Shown: positions 49,824 to 57,969 of the stretch, in pieces
How the letters are laid out: each line of letters begins with the position of its first letter
Position numbering within the stretch: position 1 is the first letter of the stretch
From: Raineyella sp. W15-4
GTDB lineage: Bacteria; Actinomycetota; Actinomycetes; Propionibacteriales; Propionibacteriaceae
Length of the DNA stretch: 64,000 nucleotides
NCBI RefSeq assembly: GCF_033170155.1
Contig: NZ_CP137079.1
Span: forward strand, 1 to 64,000
Direction of reading: 5' to 3'
Program-made: the position numbers and the translations under genes
The notes under the pieces: generated by a model
The model's database searches: none
The model's input: the letters and a program-made list of their open reading frames with translations, nothing else
What the model was told of the DNA's origin: nothing

Positions 49824-51494
49824 TCAGCGGGCCGCGCGGTCCATGTGCTCGGCCGGCGGCTTGGCGAAGAACAGCGCGGCGACCAGGCCGAGCAGGATCG
49901 CCGCCGCGCCGAGCAGCAGCGACTGGCCCATCGCCGCGGCGAAGGCGTCGTGGAGGAACGGCGGCAGGGTGCCGGAGAAGCCCTCGGTCGCGGTGCCGGC
50001 CGGGATCTGGGCGCGCGCCGCCGGCGGCAGGGCCTGGACCGCGCGGCTCATCTCCACCTGCAGCCGGCTCGACATCACCGCCGCGATCGACGCCGAGCCG
50101 AGGACGCTGCCCATCTGCCGGGTGGTGTTGTAGATGCCCGAGCCGGCGCCCGCCAGCCGTGGCGGGAGGTTGCGGGTGGCGGTCATCGAGACCGGCCCCC
50201 AGATCAGGCTGTTGGCGACGCCGAGCAGGGCCAGCGGGAGCAGGAACATCCAGATCGGGGTGTCCGCGCGGGTGATCCACCAGGCCCAGACCTGGGAGGC
50301 GGAGAACAGCAGGAAGCCGAGCATCGCCAGCCACTTGGGGTTGATCCGGGTCTGGAGCTTGCCGGTCAGCGGTGCCAGACCACCGGACAGCAGGGCCATC
50401 GGGATCATGGTGAGGGCCGCCTGGGTCGGGGTGAGCCCCTTCACCTCCTGGTAGAACAGCATCAGCGGGAACGAGGTGCCGACCACGCAGAAGCCCATCA
50501 CGGTGATCGCGGCGTTCGCGGCGGAGAAGTTGCGGTCCCGGAAGAGGGCGAGCGGCACCAGCGGCTCGCGGGTGTTGATCGCCTGCCAGACGACGAACAG
50601 TGCCAGCACTACCAGGCCGATGGTGATCAGACCCGGCACGGAGATCGGGAGGTGGGTGTGCAGGCCGGCCACGGTGAGGTCGTCGGTGATCCCGGCCCAC
50701 TGGTAGGTGTTGCCCTCCTGGATGCCGAACACGACCAGGAAGGTGCCGAGCGCGCTGAGGATGACGCCGAGCCAGTCGAAGCTGTGCGCGTGCACCGGCA
50801 GGGTGGGGACCAGGCGAACCGCAGCGACGAAGCCGACGATGCCGATCGGCACGTTGACGAAGAAGATCCACTCCCAGCCGAAGCCGTCGGTGAGCAGGCC
50901 GCCCAGCAGCGGGCCGACCAGCATGGCGACGCCGGCGGTCGCGCCCCACAGGGACATCGCCTGGGCCCGCTCCTTCGGTGGGAAGAGGCGGGTGATCACC
51001 GCCATCGTCTGCGGGGTCATCAGCGCCGCGCCGAGGCCCTGCACCACGCGCCAGGCGATCAGTGCCCCGGCCGTGCCGGCCAGGCCGCAGGCCAGCGAGG
51101 AGACGGTGAAGACGGTCAGGCCGATGAGGTAGAGGTTCTTCGGGCCGTAGCGGTCGCCGAGGCGGCCGGTGATCAGCAGCGGCACGGCGTACGCCAGCAG
51201 GTAGGCGCTGGTGACCCAGATCGCCGCGTTCAGGGTGGTGTTCAGTCCGGTGATGATGTGCGGCATCGCCACCGACACGATCGTGGTGTCGATCAGGATC
51301 ATGAAGAACCCGACCACCAGGGCCACCAGGGCGCGCCAGGCGTCCGCCGTGGACACCCCGTGGTCCTCGAACTGGGCGCCGGGGCCGGTCGGGCCGGTGG
51401 GTGCGCTTGGTGTGGGTGCGTCGGGGGTGGTGGCGTCGGGGGTGCTGGGCGCACCGGGTGTCATGGTGACCCGATCGTCGCGGGTGGTGCTCAT
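49824..51494 (-). CDS. MFS multidrug exporter, DHA2 (14-helix, EmrB/QacA) family
   Basis: 556 residues. Motifs: LIDTTIVSVAMPHI (motif D1 of DHA2), LITGRLGDRYGPKNLYLIGL (motif A), WRVVQGLGAALMTPQTMAVI (motif B), and GPLLGGLLTDGFGWEWIFFVNVPIG (motif C region). 14 helices are expected, with an N-terminal Pro/Thr/Ala tail of about 45 residues. It exports toxic organic compounds using the proton gradient. It overlaps the preceding padR stop (ATGA); GAGGAGCAGCC precedes the ATG. Confidence 0.94.
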   Translation of the reverse strand: MSTTRDDRVTMTPGAPSTPDATTPDAPTPSAPTGPTGPGAQFEDHGVSTADAWRALVALVVGFFMILIDTTIVSVAMPHIITGLNTTLNAAIWVTSAYLLAYAVPLLITGRLGDRYGPKNLYLIGLTVFTVSSLACGLAGTAGALIAWRVVQGLGAALMTPQTMAVITRLFPPKERAQAMSLWGATAGVAMLVGPLLGGLLTDGFGWEWIFFVNVPIGIVGFVAAVRLVPTLPVHAHSFDWLGVILSALGTFLVVFGIQEGNTYQWAGITDDLTVAGLHTHLPISVPGLITIGLVVLALFVVWQAINTREPLVPLALFRDRNFSAANAAITVMGFCVVGTSFPLMLFYQEVKGLTPTQAALTMIPMALLSGGLAPLTGKLQTRINPKWLAMLGFLLFSASQVWAWWITRADTPIWMFLLPLALLGVANSLIWGPVSMTATRNLPPRLAGAGSGIYNTTRQMGSVLGSASIAAVMSSRLQVEMSRAVQALPPAARAQIPAGTATEGFSGTLPPFLHDAFAAAMGQSLLLGAAAILLGLVAALFFAKPPAEHMDRAAR

Positions 51495-52267
51495 GGCTGC
51501 TCCTCGGGATCGGCGGGGGTGGATTCGATGGTGGCGTACGCGGGGGTGCCGCGCCGCGGGGCGGCGTGCGCAGGGGCGGCGTGCACCGTGATGTCGTCGT
51601 CGACGGTGGCGTACGCGGGTGGGTCGGGGGGTCCGTAGCGGGCCGGGTCGTAGTACGGGGAGACGCTCAGCGGGCGCTCCGGCAGGGCGTCGGGGTCGGG
51701 TGCCGGCGCGGGGGAGACCCAACTCGTCGTCCCGTCGCCGATCCGGGCGGCGAGGTCGCGGAGCCAGTGGGCCTCCGCGAGCAGCATCGACGCCTGGTAG
51801 TCGAGGTCGAGGGTGAAGCGCTCCGGGAGTCCGCGGCCGCAGACGTACGCCAGGGTCTCGGTGAGCAACGCGCGCTCCGCGTCGAGACGCCCGGCGCGGG
51901 TGATCAGCAGCTCGACGGCCCGGTCGGCGGGCAGCTTGTTGAGCTCGGCGACGGCACAGGGGAACCGCGGATACTCGTACACCGGCCGGGACACCCACTC
52001 GTCGACGGTGGCCCGCAGGGCGTCACGGCCCGCGTCGGTGATCCGGTAGGTCGTACGCTCCGGCCGGTTGCCGCACCGATCGGTGCCGCACGATTCCAGC
52101 AGTCCCTCGTCGGCCAGCCGGCCGATGGCGTGGTAGAGCGTGCCGGGACGGACCTTGACCACCCGGTCCTCCCGGCGCTGCAGCATGAGTTGGTAGACCT
52201 CGTACGGGTGCGACGGTGCCTCGTGCAGGATCGCCAGTGCGGAGAGCTGCAATGGGGTGAGTGGCAT
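51491..52267 (-). CDS. PadR-family regulator with C-terminal effector and long tail
   Basis: 258 residues. The winged helix is SALAILHEAPSHPYEVYQLMLQ, then RPGTLYHAIGRLADEGLLES and the recognition strand. The helical C-terminal domain (about 90-175) is that of the larger PadR class. An extra tail (about 195-258) is Pro/Ala rich with two PAYAT copies and ends in an acidic stretch; it is not usual. The GGAAGGAGGAG ribosome site sets the ATG. It probably represses the MFS gene and itself; the pair is coupled by a 4-bp overlap. Confidence 0.9.
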   Translation of the reverse strand: MPLTPLQLSALAILHEAPSHPYEVYQLMLQRREDRVVKVRPGTLYHAIGRLADEGLLESCGTDRCGNRPERTTYRITDAGRDALRATVDEWVSRPVYEYPRFPCAVAELNKLPADRAVELLITRAGRLDAERALLTETLAYVCGRGLPERFTLDLDYQASMLLAEAHWLRDLAARIGDGTTSWVSPAPAPDPDALPERPLSVSPYYDPARYGPPDPPAYATVDDDITVHAAPAHAAPRRGTPAYATIESTPADPEEQP

Positions 52268-52342
52268 GATCTCCTCCTTCCGGGGCGGAGGCGCTGGGCG
52301 AATGGTGCACAGGATGCGTTGCCAGGTTGTGGCTGCCGTCAC

Positions 52343-52381
52343 ACCATAGGTGCTCCGCGTCGATTATTCCAGTTGGAGTAT
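52343..52381 (-). promoter_or_regulatory. padR-MFS promoter with PadR operator
   Basis: -10 TATGGT (52343-52348) on the minus strand, with a TGGAAT-like -35 at 17 bp. TTATTCCA (52364-52371) and TGGAGTAT (52374-52381), inverted around 2 bp (6 of 8 matching), overlap the -35. This AT-rich patch is unusual here. The rest of 52382-52465 shows nothing. Confidence 0.45.
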
Positions 52382-52465
52382 TGGGGGTCGGGATGCCCAT
52401 GCGGCATGGTGCGGCGCACTCGTCGACGTGCCGCGGGCAACGATCCAGGTCCACGTCGCCCGATA

Positions 52466-54313
52466 TCAGTCCGAGATGACCTCGTCGAGGTAGCACCAGC
52501 GCCAGGACTCGCCGGGCTCGAACGACCGCATCACCGGGTGCCCGGTGTGCTCGAAGTGTTTGCGGGCGTGGTTGCCGGGGGAGGAGTCGCAGCAGCCGAT
52601 GTTGCCGCAGGCCAGGCACATCCGCAGGTGCACCCAGGTCAGGCCCTCCCGTTCGCAGTCCGGGCAGCCGGTGTACGAGGTGGGGACGGCGCAGTCGGTC
52701 GCCTCCTGCAGGTGGGAGCAGGGTTCGGCGATGCTGTGCACGGCGAGGGCGCCGCGTACAGCATCGCTGCGGTCGATGAAGCGTTGCGAGATCACCTCCT
52801 CGAGGTCCAGTCCGTTGAGCACCTCGGAGACGACGGTCTGGTCGGCGTTGCCCTCGTCGCGGATGTCGAGGATGACCTCTCGCTCCCGCCCCAGGGCCAC
52901 TCGGCGAAGCCGACGGCGGGTCGCCTCGGGTGTCTCCTGTTCGGAGCCGGGGCGGCCGAGGCGCTCCCAGAGGGTGTTCAGCCGGTGGGTGTTCTCCGCC
53001 CTGAGCAGGTCGACGGCCGCCCTGTCCTCCGGCCCGGCCGCGCTGTCGGCGGCGTCGAGTCCGGCCGCGGTGGCGCGTTGCAGGATCATCGCGGACTCGA
53101 TGGCGTCCTCGCGGGCGTCCGGTCCCCGCAGCCGCAGGGCGCGGGCCAGCGGGGGAAGGGTGAGGCCCTGGATCAGCAGCGTCCCGATCGTGACGACCAG
53201 GGCGACCAGCACCAGGACGGGTCGGCCGGGCGTGTCGAGCGGAAGCGTCATCGCGGCGGCCAGCGTCACCACGCCGCGCATCCCGGCCCAGCCGATCACC
53301 AGGGTCTCGGCCCACGGCCGGCCGCCGCGACGTACGAGGAACGCCCTGGTGCCGAGCAGCCAGACCAGCCGCAGCAGGATGACCGCTCCCAGGGTCGCCA
53401 GGCAGACCGCGATCACGGTGCCGCGTCCGGGCCCGGAGTCCCAGGCGGCGATGACGATCTGCCGGGTCTGCAGGCCGATCAGCAGGAACACGGCGTTCTC
53501 CAGCAGGAACTGCAGGGTGTGCCAGTTGATCCGGGCGGACAGCCGTGCCTCGGCGGTCTGCTCGCGCTGGGCGCGGTGGCCGAGCACGATGCCGGCGACC
53601 ACCACGGCCAGCACGCCCGAGCCGTGCACCAACTCGGTGAGGACGTACGCCGTGAACGGGACGAGGAAGGACAGGCCGACCGTCATCGCGGCGTCCCGGA
53701 GCCGGCGGAAGAACAGCCCGGCGAGTCGCGCGACGCCCAGCCCGATGACGATGGCGAGGACGACGGCCCGGCCGAAGTCGAGCACCACCGCGCCGACCGA
53801 CAGGGCGGCGGTGAGTGCCAGGGTGGCGGAGCGCAGGCTCACCAGGGCGGTCGCGTCGTTGACCAGGGACTCGCCCTCGAGGATCGTCACCACCCGGCGG
53901 GGGAGCCCGACCTGCCGGGCCACCGCGGTCGCTGCCACCGCATCGGGCGGTGCGACCACGGCGCCGATCGCGAAGGCGGCCGGCCACGGCACGTCGAGCA
54001 GCGGCCGGACCACCGCCGCCACCCCGGCCATGGTGAAGAGCACCAGACCGATCGACAGCCAGCCGATCGACGTGACGTTGGACCGGAAGTCCGCCAGTGG
54101 GGTGTTGACCGCGGCGGCGTAGAGCAGCGGCGGCAGCAGCCCGACCAGGACGAGCTCCGGGGACAGGGCGGGGACATGGAGGAACGGGATCAGCGACCCG
54201 GCGACCCCGACCAACATCAGGGCCAACGGCGCGGAGATCCGCAGCCGATCGGCCCACCAGGTGACCACCAGGACGACGAACGTGAACCCGGCGACGGTGA
54301 TGACGATCTCCAT
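52466..54313 (-). CDS. Na+/H+ antiporter (CPA1) with a C-terminal UBP-type zinc finger
   Basis: 615 residues. The CPA1 membrane domain (about 1-395, 11 or 12 helices) has GLLPPLLYAAAVNTPLADF, GAVVAPPDAVAATAVA, LEGESLVNDATALVS (catalytic region), and GWAGMRGVVTLAAAMTLP. A cytoplasmic helical linker (about 400-520) follows. The last 80 residues (CSHLQEA...GCPDCEREGLTWVHLRMCLACGNIGCCDSSPGNHA, then HFEHTGHPVM) form a zf-UBP finger with its Cys/His ligands. The membrane part exchanges Na+ and H+; the finger may sense a peptide or C-terminus. The start is set by the leaderless -10 at 54320. Confidence 0.92.
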   Translation of the reverse strand: MEIVITVAGFTFVVLVVTWWADRLRISAPLALMLVGVAGSLIPFLHVPALSPELVLVGLLPPLLYAAAVNTPLADFRSNVTSIGWLSIGLVLFTMAGVAAVVRPLLDVPWPAAFAIGAVVAPPDAVAATAVARQVGLPRRVVTILEGESLVNDATALVSLRSATLALTAALSVGAVVLDFGRAVVLAIVIGLGVARLAGLFFRRLRDAAMTVGLSFLVPFTAYVLTELVHGSGVLAVVVAGIVLGHRAQREQTAEARLSARINWHTLQFLLENAVFLLIGLQTRQIVIAAWDSGPGRGTVIAVCLATLGAVILLRLVWLLGTRAFLVRRGGRPWAETLVIGWAGMRGVVTLAAAMTLPLDTPGRPVLVLVALVVTIGTLLIQGLTLPPLARALRLRGPDAREDAIESAMILQRATAAGLDAADSAAGPEDRAAVDLLRAENTHRLNTLWERLGRPGSEQETPEATRRRLRRVALGREREVILDIRDEGNADQTVVSEVLNGLDLEEVISQRFIDRSDAVRGALAVHSIAEPCSHLQEATDCAVPTSYTGCPDCEREGLTWVHLRMCLACGNIGCCDSSPGNHARKHFEHTGHPVMRSFEPGESWRWCYLDEVISD

Positions 54314-54319
54314 GGGGAG

Positions 54320-54325
54320 ATCGTA
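54320..54325 (-). promoter_or_regulatory. -10 element, leaderless start of the antiporter
   Basis: TACGAT on the minus strand, 6 nt (CTCCCC) before the ATG at 54313. It lies 17 bp after the stop of the PCD-VOC gene. Confidence 0.5.
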
Positions 54326-54341
54326 GGGCGGGAGCGGCCGG

Positions 54342-55013
54342 TCACTCCCGGTCGCGGGCCTGCCAGGTGCACAGGCAGGCCTCGTTGCCCTCGGCATCGG
54401 CGAGGACCCAGAACGACGGCGCGCGGCCGTCGCTGACGAGGTGGCCGCCGGCGGCCAGCGCCCGGTCCAGCCGGTGCTGCACCTCGTCGTGGGCCACCCA
54501 CACGTCGAGGTGGATCCGGTTGCGCTGGGGGCGCGGGGCGTCCATCTGTTGGAACCAGATCAGCGGGCCGGTCAGGTCCGGGTCGGGGAGCTCCAGGTCG
54601 CTCTCCTCGGGGGAGTCCGCCGGCGGCATCGGGCGGCCGAGCACCGCGGCCCAGAACGGCTGGACCGCCGGTCGGTTCAGGGCGTCCACCGCGACCTCGA
54701 CGACGGTGAGTCGAGCGTGGTCGGGACGGACGCCCCGGTCGGCGAGCAGGCCGCTGACCCGGGTCGCGAGGCGTACGTCCCGGTCGGTGATGCCGCCGGC
54801 GTCGTGGCTGGTCACCGACAGATGGACCCGGGACCAGCGGATCTCGATGTCCGGGTGGTGGTCGAGGGCCCGGGCGACCTCGGCCACGGCGGTGACGAAC
54901 TCCATCGCCCGGTCGAAGTCGCCGAGATCGGCGCTGAGATGCAGACGGTCGGTGAGGAGCCGCCAGCCAGGGGCGGCGACGCTGGCCTCGCGGCGGGACA
55001 GGACGGTGCTCAT
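54342..55013 (-). CDS. pterin-4a-carbinolamine dehydratase fused to a VOC (glyoxalase-like) domain
   Basis: 223 residues. The first ~95 form a PCD domain: FVTAVAEVARALDHHPDIEIRWSRVHLSVTSHDAGGIT carries the catalytic His-His-Pro pattern. The second half is VOC-like: ARLTVVEVAVDALNRPAVQPFWAAVLG, IWFQQMDAPRPQRNRIHLDVWVAHDE, then an end strand. PCD acts on 4a-hydroxytetrahydropterin. No pterin hydroxylase is near. GGAAGG lies about 10 nt before the ATG at 55013; longer readings upstream lack support. Confidence 0.85.
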   Translation of the reverse strand: MSTVLSRREASVAAPGWRLLTDRLHLSADLGDFDRAMEFVTAVAEVARALDHHPDIEIRWSRVHLSVTSHDAGGITDRDVRLATRVSGLLADRGVRPDHARLTVVEVAVDALNRPAVQPFWAAVLGRPMPPADSPEESDLELPDPDLTGPLIWFQQMDAPRPQRNRIHLDVWVAHDEVQHRLDRALAAGGHLVSDGRAPSFWVLADAEGNEACLCTWQARDRE

Positions 55014-55172
55014 GACAGTGGCCTTCCTCGTGGGTCCCCTCCATTGTTGATCATCGTCCGTGAGGGGTGCATCAGCCCTGTGGTGCCGGTGGTCCCGCCC
55101 GGGCGGCCGGTAGCGGCATCGCCACCTTGCCGACACCCGCGGTCGCAAGGGACCGCCTTGCCGTGCAGGCCC

Positions 55173-55178
55173 CATGCT
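55173..55178 (+). promoter_or_regulatory. -10 element, leaderless start of the Nudix gene
   Basis: CATGCT, 6 nt (GGATCC) before the ATG at 55185. Confidence 0.45.
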
Positions 55179-55184
55179 GGATCC

Positions 55185-55793
55185 ATGACCACAACGGATC
55201 ACTCGGATGAGGACCCCGGGCCGGACCCCGAGCCGCGGGCGACCGTGCCGACGACGCCGGAGAGCATGACCGTGCCAGGGACGCCGGGCGTTACCGCCCC
55301 GCCCGGGGTGTCGGCGGCGCAGCCCTTCGCGGGGTTTGTCCCGCAGGAGATCCCGGTCTCCGCGGGCGCCATCCTGCTCGACGACCGGGGCCGGCTGCTG
55401 GTGCTCAAACCGACCTACAAGTCCGGATGGACGATCCCGGGCGGGATCATGGAGGCCAGCGGCGAGACGCCATGGGAGGCCTGCCGCCGCGAGGTGTTCG
55501 AGGAGACCGGACTGGTCGTCGACGGGGCACGCCTCGTCTGTGTCGACACCCGCCCGGCCCGGGAGGGACGCAAGCTCGGCCTGCGGTTCCTCTTCCACTG
55601 TGGCGCGCTGTCGCCCGAGCGGGTGGCCGACATCGTGATCGACCGGGTGGAGATCGAGGCCTATCGGTTCGTCCCGATCGACGAGGCGCTGACCCTGCTG
55701 CGCAAGCCCGTACGACGTCGGGTCCGCCGCGGGCTCGCCGCCCGACGCTGTGTCTATCTGGAGAACGGGCGGCCGGTCGGCGGGATCAGCTGA
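55185..55793 (+). CDS. Nudix hydrolase
   Basis: 202 residues. A Pro/Thr/Glu-rich N-terminal region (1-52) precedes the Nudix fold. The Nudix box is GGIMEASGETPW then EACRREVFEETGLVVDG; relative to the GX5EX7REUXEEXGU consensus there is one extra residue (Ala-Ser where one residue is usual), so the box is GX6E. The catalytic RREVFEETG part is intact. The end VRRGLAARRCVYLENGRPVG carries basic residues. It hydrolyses a nucleoside diphosphate linked to another group; the substrate is unknown. Confidence 0.85.
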   Translation: MTTTDHSDEDPGPDPEPRATVPTTPESMTVPGTPGVTAPPGVSAAQPFAGFVPQEIPVSAGAILLDDRGRLLVLKPTYKSGWTIPGGIMEASGETPWEACRREVFEETGLVVDGARLVCVDTRPAREGRKLGLRFLFHCGALSPERVADIVIDRVEIEAYRFVPIDEALTLLRKPVRRRVRRGLAARRCVYLENGRPVGGIS

Positions 55794-55921
55794 GCGGGTG
55801 ACAGGAGGGCGACCCGGGCCATCGACACCCCGCGGGACCGGGCGATGTCCGCCATGGTAGCGATGATCGCGGTGTCGGAGTCCGGGTTGTGGGGGACGGG
55901 GCCGTCAGGGCGGTCCGGGGA

Positions 55922-56383
55922 TCAGAACTTGCGACGCATGTAGGAGCGACCGAGCTTTCCGTCGCGGGCCGGCACGAAGGAGGTGAAGCCCTCGCTCGCG
56001 TACAGCTTGCGGGCCCGGTCGTTGTGACACTTCATGTCCAGCCACATGCCGCGACAGGCGTACGTGTCCCGCGCGTAGTCGACGATGTAGCGGATGAACC
56101 GGTGACCGAGGCCGCGGCCACGGTGGGCCGGGTCGATCACCATGCGGCGGAGCTCGATGTCTCCACCGTCGAGGATGCCGGCCAGCACGGCATAGCCGGC
56201 CAGGTCATCGCCGTCGAACAACAGGAAGTGCTCCTGGTCGGGATCGGCCAGGGCTGCCTCGTGGTAGTCGCGGCCTGTCGGACCGAGCCATTCGGCCGTG
56301 TCCGTAGACTTCTCCAGGCGAAGGATCGCCTCGATGTCGCCCTCCGTCGTGTGCCTGACGGTCAAGGGCAGGGTGATTGCCAT
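55922..56383 (-). CDS. GNAT acetyltransferase (RimI-like)
   Basis: 153 residues. LTVRHTTEGDIEAILRLEK starts the GNAT fold, MVIDPAHRGRGLGHRFIRYIV is the acetyl-CoA loop, and LDMKCHNDRARKLYASEGFTSF is the RimI-like C-terminal part. It probably acetylates a protein N-terminus or small amine. The ATG at 56383 is chosen over an earlier in-frame start because the extra 12 residues look non-coding. No clear ribosome site. Confidence 0.85.
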   Translation of the reverse strand: MAITLPLTVRHTTEGDIEAILRLEKSTDTAEWLGPTGRDYHEAALADPDQEHFLLFDGDDLAGYAVLAGILDGGDIELRRMVIDPAHRGRGLGHRFIRYIVDYARDTYACRGMWLDMKCHNDRARKLYASEGFTSFVPARDGKLGRSYMRRKF

Positions 56384-56471
56384 GAAGATGATGATGACAC
56401 CGGAAATGCCCGGGTCCAACTCTGTGAGGCCCAGTTGCCTGTGTGGAACCTGAGCGTCGGTTGCGTACGGG

Positions 56472-57752
56472 CTACGCGTGCGGCATCACCGCGACGAAAT
56501 CCCGGCTGGACGGCTGCAGGTAGCGATCCGCCGCGGCGACCTCGTCGGCGCTGAGCTTCTGCGGGACGGTCCCCGAGCCATCGTGGGTGTAGGTGATGAA
56601 ACTGGTCCAGTCCTTGTTGATGTCGAGCTGCATCGCCTCCACCGCGCCCGCGTCGTGCAGGACCTGGGCCAGCGCGCCGACCGTCAGGGACGGGCCGAGC
56701 ACCACCACCGTCGACCCGTCGGAGCGGGTGCCGATGCCGCTGCGCCACACGGCGGCGGCGTTGCCCACCGTCTTGCCCCAGACCGCGGCGCTCGGATCGG
56801 AGACCTCCGGGGCCACCTTCCCGCTGTGCACCAGCGGGATCAGGTTCTGCCGCACCGCCGCGACCCCCTCCCCGGGGTCCCCGCCGCCCCAGGTCATCAC
56901 CCGCAACGACCCGTTGGTGCCCAGCACCATCGACGCCGCTCCGGTCTGCAGCGGGACGACGGTGTGCCCGGCCTGCCAGTAGCCGCCGCGCGCATCGGTC
57001 ATCTTGAAACCGCTGTTGAAGCTGGCCAGGACGGTGTCCGCCGGCTGGCCGGTGAGCTGGCTGGGCTGCCCGGCGACCGGGCCCGGCTCCTTGGTCCCCG
57101 GGTGCAGCACGAAGGAGTTGAGCTTCGGGTCCAGCCACACCACATGGACGACGTAGGAGGTGTGCACCGCGTCCGGCCGCAGCGAGGCGACCATCGCCGC
57201 GGTGTCTCCCTTGGCGGAGTAGAGCGGCCGCCACTCACCCTCGCCGGCCAGCGCCGGCCCGGCCTGCGACGGGATGGTCGCGGGACGGGCGGTCTTGGTG
57301 CGGACGGTGCCGGTGCCGGCGGCGCTGCCGCCGGCGTCGAGGGCCGACGCGTCGGGGGCGCCGCCGGACTTCGGTGGGTTGAGCTGGTACTGCGCCTGCT
57401 CCAGGGCGGTGACGACACCGCCCAGATAGTGGTCCCGGGCCCACTCCGCGACCCGGGCGGCGGTGGTGTCGGTGCCCGGGGCAGCGAGGGCCGACCCGAG
57501 GGACACCGAGGTCCACAGCACCAGGGCGGCGAGCAGCGCGGCGGGGATCGCTAGCCAGCGCCGCCGCCGGAGCGTACGGCCCGTCGGCCTGCCCGGCCGC
57601 CCGGCGTCCCCGGGCCGCCCGGTGCGTGCCGGCCCGCCGGCGGGGATCCCGCCGGAGGGGGCGAGCGCCCGCCGCGGCGCATCGGTCCGGGGCGGGACCA
57701 CGACCGCGCGCCGCGGCTGCGAGGAGAGATGGTCGGTGGGGCGATCTGACAC
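56472..57752 (-). CDS. membrane-anchored phosphodiester glycosidase (NAGPA-like) family protein
   Basis: 426 residues. The N-terminus is Arg/Pro rich with one membrane helix (about 66-90), leaving the rest outside the cell. The NAGPA-type domain (about 200-420) has VLASFNSGFKMTDARGG, GTNGSLRVMTWGGGD, and MQLDINKDWTSFITYTHDG near the end, which match the phosphodiester glycosidase core. Known relatives remove a sugar from a phosphodiester. Start GTG with GGAAGG 7 nt upstream. Neighbouring genes give no substrate hint. Confidence 0.8.
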   Translation of the reverse strand: MSDRPTDHLSSQPRRAVVVPPRTDAPRRALAPSGGIPAGGPARTGRPGDAGRPGRPTGRTLRRRRWLAIPAALLAALVLWTSVSLGSALAAPGTDTTAARVAEWARDHYLGGVVTALEQAQYQLNPPKSGGAPDASALDAGGSAAGTGTVRTKTARPATIPSQAGPALAGEGEWRPLYSAKGDTAAMVASLRPDAVHTSYVVHVVWLDPKLNSFVLHPGTKEPGPVAGQPSQLTGQPADTVLASFNSGFKMTDARGGYWQAGHTVVPLQTGAASMVLGTNGSLRVMTWGGGDPGEGVAAVRQNLIPLVHSGKVAPEVSDPSAAVWGKTVGNAAAVWRSGIGTRSDGSTVVVLGPSLTVGALAQVLHDAGAVEAMQLDINKDWTSFITYTHDGSGTVPQKLSADEVAAADRYLQPSSRDFVAVMPHA

Positions 57753-57969
57753 GAGGGGTCCTTCCGGGGTGCGACGGACCGGGCGTCGTCACCCCGAACC
57801 CGGCCGGCGGTTCTGTCCCACCGTGCCTCGCAGCGGTGAGAAGAGGATGAGAACGTGGCCGTATGTGCCATCGCGGAACCTACGCTGGCCGCACAGCGGT
57901 GAAGTGGTACCCGCGGACGCGGGACGGCACAGGTGGCACCGCCGGTCGTGGGCAGGCACAGGAGGGCAG

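Noticed and set aside
51566-54436. 956-codon plus-strand frame
   Set aside because: Antisense to the padR and antiporter genes, no recognisable domain.
54342-55598. Longer PCD-VOC frame starting at 55598
   Set aside because: The extra part is antisense to the Nudix gene and has no protein-like composition.
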